Shown piece by piece: positions 58,091 through 64,000 of a DNA stretch of 64,000 nt. A model generated the notes under the pieces. It saw only the letters and a program-made list of their open reading frames with translations. It made no database searches and was not told the DNA's origin. Within the stretch, counting starts at the first letter, position 1. Each line of letters begins with the position of its first letter. Both the position numbers and the translations under genes were made by a program. The DNA is from Candidatus Woesearchaeota archaeon (GTDB lineage: Archaea; Nanobdellota; Nanobdellia; Woesearchaeales; UBA10216), in assembly GCA_016192905.1 (NCBI GenBank), contig JACPTG010000003.1, positions 62,001-126,000 on the forward strand. Direction: 5' to 3'.

Positions 58091-58294
58091 CAGCCTGCCA
58101 ATCCCGGATGAACTATTTAAAGGTATCTGACCTTTGGTGGCATTGAAAACCCTGCCTACGCTATTGAAGCTAAAATAATACTTTCTTTGCAGGCTGACTC
58201 TACGTTTTTCGCTCCCTTAGATGGCCTTGGGTCAGTACACGAAGAGTAGCCCACTACGGTTAATTTAGGGTAAAAACGAGCCTTTCAATAAGGC
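58091..58294. other. 204-nt intergenic stretch, nothing identified
   Basis: Contains no ORF of note on either strand. It could hold a small RNA, but I see no diagnostic box or fold. Confidence 0.4.
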
Positions 58295-58456
58295 CTAACC
58301 AGAAGCCTCATCGCAGTGGTGCCCGTCCCAGTCAAGAACCTGCTTTTTTCTCTTTTCAATCCTGACTGCCCTTAAAAGGCCGGTGCTGGAAAAGCCATCC
58401 AGCAAAAGCCACGCCTTCCCATCAACAACCTTAAAGGGGACTGATATAGAACTCAT
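58295..58456 (-). CDS. 53-residue hypothetical, last gene of a four-gene unit
   Basis: ATG 58456 overlaps the upstream stop by ATGA. MSSISVPFKVVDGKAWLLLD then basic and His residues near the end (VLDWDGHHCDE). It is below common length cut-offs but linked in an operon. Confidence 0.5.
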   Translation of the reverse strand: MSSISVPFKVVDGKAWLLLDGFSSTGLLRAVRIEKRKKQVLDWDGHHCDEASG

Positions 58457-58773
58457 TCCAGCCTTACCAAACCCTCTCTCTCAAGCGCCCTTCTGATATC
58501 AGGCAGCCGCTCAGCAGCAACCCCGCATTCCATTACAATGCTGATTGGGCTGACGCTTCTTCTGCCCCTTGATTTTAAGCCAATGATATACTTCCTGACC
58601 GTCTCCACATCAGCATCATGCATCAGCACCTGTTTCATACAATTCACGGATATCTGCCCATTAATAAACTTATCGTCGACAAAACCGCAAAGTTTCCGGA
58701 CAAGACGGAAAAATGGAGCATCTGGCCGGAAATTAAGGGAGCTGGCTGTACCCCGCCGGAATTCCTGCACCAT
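58453..58773 (-). CDS. hypothetical protein
   Basis: 106 residues, probably helical, one possible HTH-like segment (MHDADVETVRKYIIGLKSRGRR). Overlaps the preceding gene by 41 nt and the next by 4 nt. No family recognised. Confidence 0.5.
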   Translation of the reverse strand: MVQEFRRGTASSLNFRPDAPFFRLVRKLCGFVDDKFINGQISVNCMKQVLMHDADVETVRKYIIGLKSRGRRSVSPISIVMECGVAAERLPDIRRALEREGLVRLE

Positions 58774-59011
58774 AACCCGCAGAATTTACGCCTGCATACT
58801 GAATGCCTGTTGCAATGACCGAAGCCGGGAAGCCAAGACGATGGGAATCGTCCGCGGCAAAGGCTGTGAAGGGTGGGTAACTGTTCCTGGGCTCATGTAG
58901 CTGCGGGGGAATCCTTTGAAGGGCGTATAACTGGGTAAGGTAAAGCTCAAGGCCGCTGTTCATTCCATCAGCCAGCTGCACAATGCCTTCAGGCACAGGA
59001 GCATAGCTCAT
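58733..59011 (-). CDS. hypothetical Gly/Tyr/Pro-rich protein
   Basis: 92 residues with a low-complexity end (GVNSAGYGAGIPAGYS). Overlaps the upstream gene by ATGA. No family recognised. Confidence 0.5.
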   Translation of the reverse strand: MSYAPVPEGIVQLADGMNSGLELYLTQLYALQRIPPQLHEPRNSYPPFTAFAADDSHRLGFPASVIATGIQYAGVNSAGYGAGIPAGYSQLP

Positions 59012-59715
59012 TTTGAACGCGTCACTGAGCAGGAAGCGCCGCCACCAGCCTTGTAAAGTGGACTTGGCGTTCTCATCTGCTGCTGTCCCCTGTCCAAAGG
59101 CCTAACATTCGGATGCTTACCCGCGTACTCCTCCAAAGGATTACGGTTGTACCTGGCAGGGCCATCAAAACGCTGAATACTTCCATCACGGCCCACCTGA
59201 GGCTGGATAGTGGGGTCAACTCCCCGCGGCCCGTAAGCCATCAAAGTAACTTCAAGAGGCGGCCTATAAGAGGCGGCTGTTACAGGAACAACATTCTCCG
59301 GGACTGGGAGACTGGATTCAAGCCTTGGAAGGTAATACACAACCGCCTCAACCTGCAGGTAATGCTGCCAGGTGGAAGCCGCGGCAACGGGATTCTGCTG
59401 TAAATGGGACGGCTCTGATGCATTTGGCGGCTCCAGCATCCGGGCCTCAAGGTCAGGCTTCCCCGCATAGTAACGGTCAGGCCTGAAACTTCCAGCTCCT
59501 GGAAACAAGGACCTCCTGTAATCAAAACAGGGAACATAAGTTGGAGCCGGCGGCTGATGCAGTGGTATCTGGGCTGAATGCCTATGATTGCCTGAGTTGG
59601 AGTTGAGATTACCTGAGTAAGCCTTGAAAAAATTAGGAGTAACCCCAAAGAGTGCAGTTGCGGCAGCTGAATAATTTCGCCTTCCATCCTGCCTGTGATT
59701 AACGGTGTGAGCCAT
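59008..59715 (-). CDS. hypothetical Pro/Tyr/Asn-rich protein
   Basis: 235 residues, low hydrophobicity, rich in Pro, Tyr, Asn and Arg (PLHQPPAPTYVPCFDYRRS). Probably largely disordered, with no signal peptide. TTTTATAGC about 25 nt upstream supports ATG 59715. It leads a four-gene overlapping unit of unknown proteins. Confidence 0.5.
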   Translation of the reverse strand: MAHTVNHRQDGRRNYSAAATALFGVTPNFFKAYSGNLNSNSGNHRHSAQIPLHQPPAPTYVPCFDYRRSLFPGAGSFRPDRYYAGKPDLEARMLEPPNASEPSHLQQNPVAAASTWQHYLQVEAVVYYLPRLESSLPVPENVVPVTAASYRPPLEVTLMAYGPRGVDPTIQPQVGRDGSIQRFDGPARYNRNPLEEYAGKHPNVRPLDRGQQQMRTPSPLYKAGGGASCSVTRSK

Positions 59716-59764
59716 ACTCAGAAATGATAAGGGAATCGGCTATAAAAGGGTTGTGGAAAAGGCG

Positions 59765-59968
59765 TCAGGCCAGCCTGAAATAAAAAATGCGGGTAAAGAG
59801 AAGATAGTAGAAAGACAAAAGAAAGCTGCCGATAAGCAGTAAACTGAGCATATAAATATCACCCACATTGATTAGCCTGAAGGTTAAAGACATTTCTGTT
59901 AAAGCATTAAAAATTGCAATAGTAACAATAATTGAAGTCAGAAAAGACGTTGCAGCCTGCTTAATCAT
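59765..59968 (-). CDS. small two-helix membrane protein
   Basis: 67 residues with helices at ~8-25 and ~38-60. Follows a 37-residue membrane peptide without a gap (GTGATGTGA region). No family recognised. Confidence 0.5.
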   Translation of the reverse strand: MIKQAATSFLTSIIVTIAIFNALTEMSLTFRLINVGDIYMLSLLLIGSFLLSFYYLLFTRIFYFRLA

Positions 59969-60082
59969 TCACATCACTTTAAGAATTCTTAAAACTATGA
60001 TCGCAAAAGTGACTATAATTAAGCCCACCCACAAGGGCTCCATCCAATGCCTGTTCCTCTCAACAAAAGCGAATTCGGCCAT
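59969..60082 (-). CDS. 37-residue single-helix membrane peptide
   Basis: From ATG 60082: MAEFAFVERNRHWMEPLWVG then a hydrophobic run (LIIVTFAIIVLRILKVM). GATATATTA (about 60107-60116) sits at leaderless spacing, which makes longer in-frame starts unlikely. The stop touches the next gene's ATG. Confidence 0.45.
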   Translation of the reverse strand: MAEFAFVERNRHWMEPLWVGLIIVTFAIIVLRILKVM

Positions 60083-60128
60083 GTGCAGTATTGTAAGGCG
60101 GGGCATTAATATATCTTTGCCTGAATAG

Positions 60129-60572
60129 TCACTTTGCCTGTGGCTTATACTCAGCCGCGACCATCCCATCAATAGTCTGATAAGGGTCGCCAAAAGCCTT
60201 GAAAATCCTGGCAGCAACAGGCGAGGGAGGAACAGCCCTGCCTTCAGCATAAGAGGCAACACACCTCTGGCTGACTCCAGCGAATAGGCTAAGCGTTGAA
60301 TAGGATTTGCCAGCCCAATGACCCCCAATATAGTCAGAGAAAAAATGCGCTGTCTCCTCTGGGCTCAAACTGCCATCAGAAACCGAAGGACTGGCTGCTG
60401 TAATTTCCACGGTAGGCTCTGAATGTGGCTCCCTAGGCCTGTGCCTGCGGATATACCTAACTACAGCACTCCTGGACCTGTCAAAATGCCGGGCTATTTT
60501 AATTATTGGCTCGCCATCATCATACCGCTGCAGGAGTTCTGCAATATCTGCGCCGGCTAACCTTCCGCCCAT
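60129..60572 (-). CDS. double HTH DNA-binding protein
   Basis: 147 residues from ATG 60572. The N-terminal HTH reads PIIKIARHFDRSRSAVVRYIRRHRP. A linker follows, then a second HTH-like part (WAGKSYSTLSLFAGVSQRCVASYAEGRA). TTTTATAGC lies about 26 nt upstream. A regulator of unknown targets. Confidence 0.6.
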   Translation of the reverse strand: MGGRLAGADIAELLQRYDDGEPIIKIARHFDRSRSAVVRYIRRHRPREPHSEPTVEITAASPSVSDGSLSPEETAHFFSDYIGGHWAGKSYSTLSLFAGVSQRCVASYAEGRAVPPSPVAARIFKAFGDPYQTIDGMVAAEYKPQAK

Positions 60573-60645
60573 ATAATGAATAAAATGCAGTTTAGCTATA
60601 AAATGGTTATGCAAACAATGGGATGTGGGACAGAAATAATTGGGC

Positions 60646-60810
60646 TTAGTCTTTTAGGATGATGACATAGGTTCTTTTTCCGATGTGCCTCTTTTGAGCG
60701 TCTATTTTGGCACCGTTGCCGTAGGGTGTTACTTTTTTCTCGTAGATTTCCAGAACGTTATCCGTGAGGTGGATTTTCCCACCGCTAACTGCTTTAACCG
60801 TCCGTGCCAT
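60646..60810 (-). CDS. DUF2080-like transposon-associated small protein
   Basis: 54 residues: MARTVKAVSGGKIHLTDNVL then EKKVTPYGNGAKIDA and HIGKRTYVIIL. This is the DUF2080 pattern, found beside archaeal transposases, viruses and plasmids. No transposase is adjacent here. A perfect palindrome lies between its TATA box and its ATG. Confidence 0.72.
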   Translation of the reverse strand: MARTVKAVSGGKIHLTDNVLEIYEKKVTPYGNGAKIDAQKRHIGKRTYVIILKD

Positions 60811-60814
60811 TTTA

Positions 60815-60832
60815 GTGTTTACACGTAAACAC
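60815..60832. promoter_or_regulatory. operator-like palindrome before the DUF2080 gene
   Basis: GTGTTTAC-AC-GTAAACAC: perfect 8-bp arms with a 2-nt spacer, between TATA box (GTATATAAAC, 60836-60845) and ATG 60810, where a bound repressor would block transcription. Confidence 0.65.
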
Positions 60833-60947
60833 GAAGTTTATATACTTATTGGTGCTGTAGAATACATTATGACAAAAATGACTAAGAAACATAAATCCCG
60901 GTAGAATCACTCAGGCTTTAATGACCCACACCCGCGGCGGTCAATAA

Positions 60948-60957
60948 CTATATAAAC
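60948..60957 (+). promoter_or_regulatory. TATA box of scpA
   Basis: CTATATAAAC, 22-31 nt before ATG 60979. Confidence 0.62.
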
Positions 60958-60978
60958 CAGCCCTGCGGATTTGCAGCC

Positions 60979-61761
60979 ATGGAAGACCGCATCCTTGAAA
61001 TTGTAGTGCAGAAGGATGAGGTTACTTGGCAGAACATGCTCCTTGACCTTGTAAAGACCGAGGGCATGGACCCGTGGAACATCAACATCAGCCTTCTCAC
61101 TGGAAAGTACCTGGATATGCTGAAGAAGCTCAAGCAGCTTGACTTCAGGATATCCGGAAAGATGGTCCTTGCAGCCGCCATCCTGCTGAGGATGAAGACC
61201 AAGAGGCTTGTCGGCGAGGACCTGATGGAGCTTGACAGGCTGATGCGCACTGAGAACGAGCCTGACATGGCTGACGACTTTTACGGGGAGCTGGAACAGG
61301 GCTCCCAGCAGGCGCAGCCCGGCGAAATCCCCCAGCTTACGCCCAGAACGCCGCAGCCAAGAAGCAGGAAGGTCAGCATATATGACCTGATGAATGCGCT
61401 GCAGAAGGCCCTGGAAGTCAGGGACAGGCGCGTCCTCAGGAGGCCTGTCATCACGCTAAAGCTTCCTGAAAGGAAGGTGGACATCACCAAGCTGACCGTC
61501 TCGGTCTGGGAGCGTATCTTGGCCATGGGCACTGGAAAGGTAATGTTCAGCCAGCTGGCCCCTGAGCAGAGGATGGATAAGATACTCCTCTTCATCTCCC
61601 TTCTTTACCTTGCAAACAGCGACCAGAGGAAACTGGATTTGGTCCAGCAGGAGCCTTTCATGGACTTTGATATAGTAATACGCGTGCCAGAGACGAAGGC
61701 TGCCGAAGCAGCCCAGGCAAAGCCGGAATCTGCTCCTGAGCCATTACCTGAAGCTGCCTGA
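60979..61761 (+). CDS. scpA: segregation and condensation protein ScpA
   Basis: 260 residues. N-terminal DPWNINISLLTGKYLDML is the kleisin signature, followed by a linker and the C-terminal winged helix (~180-235, KVMFSQLAPEQRMDKILLFISLLYLAN) that binds the SMC head. No smc or scpB is in the window. Leaderless ATG 60979. Confidence 0.92.
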   Translation: MEDRILEIVVQKDEVTWQNMLLDLVKTEGMDPWNINISLLTGKYLDMLKKLKQLDFRISGKMVLAAAILLRMKTKRLVGEDLMELDRLMRTENEPDMADDFYGELEQGSQQAQPGEIPQLTPRTPQPRSRKVSIYDLMNALQKALEVRDRRVLRRPVITLKLPERKVDITKLTVSVWERILAMGTGKVMFSQLAPEQRMDKILLFISLLYLANSDQRKLDLVQQEPFMDFDIVIRVPETKAAEAAQAKPESAPEPLPEAA

Positions 61762-61784
61762 GGCTGCGCCCAGGCAGCAACAAT

Positions 61785-61794
61785 CTTTATAAAC
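61785..61794 (+). promoter_or_regulatory. TATA box of the prs operon
   Basis: CTTTATAAAC, 23 nt before ATG 61817. Confidence 0.62.
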
Positions 61795-61816
61795 CGCCCT
61801 CTGATTCTTTCGTTCC

Positions 61817-62791
61817 ATGGGCGACTCAAAGGCTAACCTCCAAAGCCAGAAAAGCTTTGTGCTGATTTCAGGCACGTCCAACAGGCCGCTTGCCGAGAGC
61901 ATAGCCAGGCATCTTGGAGTCCAGCTCTGCGCGGCTGAGATAGACCGCTTTCCAAACGGCGAGACACGGGTTGAAATCCTTGAGTCTGTCAGGGGCAAGG
62001 ATGTATATGTAGTCCAGTCCACCTGCCCGCCTGTGAACGACAATATCATGGAACTCCTCCTTATCATTGATGCATTGAGGAGGTCCTCTGCAAGCACAAT
62101 CACCGCTGTAGTCCCTTACTTCGGCTATTCCAAGCAGGACAAGAAAAAGACAGGCAGGGAGCCAATTTCAGCCAAGGTTGTTGCTGACCTGCTTGCGGTT
62201 GTGGGGGTGCAGAGGCTTGTCACAATGGACCTGCACGTACCCCAGATAGAGGGCTTTTTCAACATCCCTGTTGACAACCTTTCCCCCCTGAACCTCATTG
62301 CAGATTATATCAGGAAAAAGGGAATGAACGACCTTGTCATAGTAGCCCCTGATGCCGGCGGAGTGAAGAGGGCGCGCAACCTGGCCAACCTCCTGGACGC
62401 CAGGCTCGCCATCATTGACAAGTACAGGAAGCATTTCAAGGAAGCTGATGCGATGAACGTCGTAGGCAAGGTAAAGGATTTGAACGCGGTCATCATTGAT
62501 GACTTCATTGACACCGGCTCAAGCATTGTCGAGGCTGTGAAGGCTCTGCGAAACCACGAGGTGAAAAGCATAATTGTTGCCTGCACGCATCCAATCCACA
62601 CTGAGCCTGCCACGCAAAGGCTGAAGGAGTCTGACTGCGATGAAATCATAGTGACCGACACAATCCAGCTTGGCGCCGGGAAGATGTTTGACAGGATTAA
62701 GGTGCTTTCAGTGGATGACATGCTGGCAAGGACAATTGCCCATATCCACAACAGGGAGCCGGTGGCGTACCTTTTCCACCAGCACAAATGA
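61817..62791 (+). CDS. prs: ribose-phosphate pyrophosphokinase
   Basis: 324 residues. Signature YFGYSKQDKKKTGREPISAK, metal-binding DLHVPQIEGFF, flexible loop near PDAGGVKRA, and PRPP-binding VIIDDFIDTGSSI. Makes PRPP for nucleotide synthesis. Length matches the bacterial-like class I type. It overlaps prefoldin alpha by 4 nt. Confidence 0.95.
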   Translation: MGDSKANLQSQKSFVLISGTSNRPLAESIARHLGVQLCAAEIDRFPNGETRVEILESVRGKDVYVVQSTCPPVNDNIMELLLIIDALRRSSASTITAVVPYFGYSKQDKKKTGREPISAKVVADLLAVVGVQRLVTMDLHVPQIEGFFNIPVDNLSPLNLIADYIRKKGMNDLVIVAPDAGGVKRARNLANLLDARLAIIDKYRKHFKEADAMNVVGKVKDLNAVIIDDFIDTGSSIVEAVKALRNHEVKSIIVACTHPIHTEPATQRLKESDCDEIIVTDTIQLGAGKMFDRIKVLSVDDMLARTIAHIHNREPVAYLFHQHK

Positions 62792-63204
62792 AGCCTGACG
62801 TAAATGAGGAGGATGTGCAGAAGAAGTACCTTGAGCTGCAGCTCCTTGGAAAAAGGATACAGGCCGGGCAGCAGCAGTTGGAAGCTTTGGATGAGCAGCT
62901 GCAGGCCCTGGTCAGGACAATCAGGGAGCTTGAAAGCTTCAAGGAGCTCAGGCAGGGCTCTGAGATGCTCAGCAGCATAGCCGAAGGACTTTTCGTAAAA
63001 AGCTCGCTGCAGGACAACAACGAGCTAATCGTAAACGTCGGCAGCGGAGTTGCAGTTGTAAAGCCGGTTGACAAGGCACAGCAGATGATAAGAGGCAGGA
63101 TGGAGGCAGGCCAGCGCCACAGGGCAGCGCTCATAGAGGAGCTTGAAAGGATGATGCTCGAAGCCCAGGAGTTCCAAAAGGAGCTGGGCTCAATGCTTGA
63201 GTAA
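62788..63204 (+). CDS. pfdA: prefoldin subunit alpha
   Basis: 138 residues: two coiled-coil arms (~5-50 and ~100-138) joined by the beta-hairpin region FVKSSLQDNNELIVNVGSGVAVVK. Prefoldin alpha sits beside ftsY in many archaea, as here. Delivers unfolded proteins to the chaperonin. Confidence 0.93.
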   Translation: MKPDVNEEDVQKKYLELQLLGKRIQAGQQQLEALDEQLQALVRTIRELESFKELRQGSEMLSSIAEGLFVKSSLQDNNELIVNVGSGVAVVKPVDKAQQMIRGRMEAGQRHRAALIEELERMMLEAQEFQKELGSMLE

Positions 63205-64000
63205 ATGTTTGGCTTTCTCAAAGACAAGCTAAAGGGAGTGATTTCAGGCTTGTCCAAGCAGGCAAAGGAGGAAAAGCAGGAGATACCCCCAGCGCAAAAA
63301 CAGGCTGCAGTTAAGCCTGCATCAAAGCGAAAGGCCAAGCCTCCTCTTGAGGCCAAACCCGCTGAAACCGCAGCAGAGCAGGCAGAGGAACCAGTCGCGG
63401 ATGCTGCAAAGGATTTTCAGGTACAGGAGCAGAGGCCAGCCGAGGCAAGGCCAAAAGGACTGTTCAGCGCAATCAGGGAGCGGATAACAACCACAAGAAT
63501 CTCTGCCGAAAAATTTGATGAGATAATGTGGGACATGGAGATTGGCCTGATAGAAAGCAACGTGGCTGTTGAGGTTGTTGAGAAAATCAAGTCAGACCTG
63601 AAAAACGCAGTGGTTGAAAAGCCCCTGCCAAGGCTTAAGGTTGAGGAAGAGATAAGGAAGGCGCTGCGGAAATCCGTGGAGAGCCTGTTCGAGGGCCGGC
63701 TTGACCTTTTTGACCTAATCAGCTCCAAAAAGCCCTTTGTCATCCTCTTTCTGGGCATCAACGGCTCTGGAAAGACCACAACCATCGCGAAGCTCGCCAG
63801 GATGCTCATGGACAGGAGGCTCTCAGTGGCCATGGCAGCCTCTGACACCTTCAGGGCTGCCTCAATAGAGCAGCTCCAGCAGCACGCAGACAGGCTTAAG
63901 GTGAAGCTTATCAAGCATGACTACGGCGCAGACCCCGCTGCGGTTGCGTTTGACGCAGTCAGGTATGCTGAGGCAAAGCATATTGACGTTGTGCTTGTTG
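63205..64000 (+). CDS. ftsY: signal recognition particle receptor FtsY (3' end cut by window)
   Basis: At least 265 residues, running past the window end. Charged A region (1-85), N domain (~90-175), then GTPase: LGINGSGKTTTIAKLA (G1) and SDTFRAASIEQLQ (G2 region). Membrane receptor for SRP. Begins directly after the prefoldin stop (TAAATG). Confidence 0.95.
   Translation, partial: MFGFLKDKLKGVISGLSKQAKEEKQEIPPAQKQAAVKPASKRKAKPPLEAKPAETAAEQAEEPVADAAKDFQVQEQRPAEARPKGLFSAIRERITTTRISAEKFDEIMWDMEIGLIESNVAVEVVEKIKSDLKNAVVEKPLPRLKVEEEIRKALRKSVESLFEGRLDLFDLISSKKPFVILFLGINGSGKTTTIAKLARMLMDRRLSVAMAASDTFRAASIEQLQQHADRLKVKLIKHDYGADPAAVAFDAVRYAEAKHIDVVLV

Noticed and set aside
58091-58294. Possible tRNA- or snoRNA-like segment
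   Set aside because: No cloverleaf or C/D-box pairing could be drawn.
1-64000. CRISPR arrays, prompted by the two CARF-like genes
   Set aside because: No regularly spaced repeat series seen on reading the window; no cas gene.

Overview
The window is archaeal. It carries aIF2-gamma, ribosomal protein eS6, RNA polymerase subunit L, prefoldin alpha, an AMMECR1 protein, a COG1395-type HTH regulator and the start of FtsY. TATA-like boxes sit about 22-30 nt upstream of start codons in many places, which points to leaderless transcription, and one tRNA gene has bulge-helix-bulge introns. Many short and orphan genes, bacterial-type genes (ThrRS, Lgt, CcdA, Cu_A domain, BlaI/M56) and a tight layout suggest a small-genome DPANN-like lineage. 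That last placement is inference; no rRNA is present to confirm it.

Layout. 0-4.2 kb: DUF4258/MqsA-like toxin-antitoxin pair, a TadC-like pilus platform, a stand-alone NFACT-R protein, SppA. 4.25-5.45 kb: an IS200-like element with hairpin ends beside a wrecked rve-type transposase. 5.6-13.6 kb: a visibly AT-rich island of eight or nine co-directional enzyme genes with strong Shine-Dalgarno sites (two aminotransferases, GNAT, zinc dehydrogenase, DapA/NanA-type aldolase, radical SAM-SPASM, inositol-monophosphatase-like and HAD phosphatases). Its class III aminotransferase + IMPase + zinc dehydrogenase trio matches the signature of bacterial azasugar biosynthesis. 13.7-25.2 kb: regulators, membrane and secreted proteins, tRNA-Ser, a tRNA-Val with three predicted introns, thrS, and orphan genes.

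25.3-28.7 kb: a conserved-looking unit of a double nucleotidyltransferase-fold protein and two paralogous partners of unknown function, followed by a CARF-like HTH regulator. 29.4-31.2 kb: a DipZ-like thiol-redox pair. 31.3-35.7 kb: tRNA-Leu, tRNA-Thr, toxin-antitoxin remnants, Nudix, PspC, GNAT, and a double Lrp/AsnC regulator. 35.9-43.6 kb: tandem paralogous anchored proteins, a secreted lysozyme-like protein, METTL5-like methyltransferase, rpoL, AMMECR1, and lgt.

43.7-46.7 kb: a fused restriction-modification enzyme. 46.7-49.3 kb: a BlaI - M56 peptidase - Cu_A cupredoxin - CcdA operon. 49.4-53.4 kb: a redox cluster that includes two neighbouring anchored proteins sharing the C-terminal tail GLNDLPxMVGGC. 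53.5-64 kb: a trypsin-like protease, aIF2-gamma, eS6, S2P protease, an unknown four-gene operon, small regulators, scpA, and prs - prefoldin alpha - ftsY.

A recurring theme is extracytoplasmic thiol and copper chemistry plus lipoproteins: two CcdA proteins, a TlpA/DipZ-type thioredoxin, a triple thioredoxin, a Cu_A lipoprotein, and Lgt with at least four lipobox proteins.
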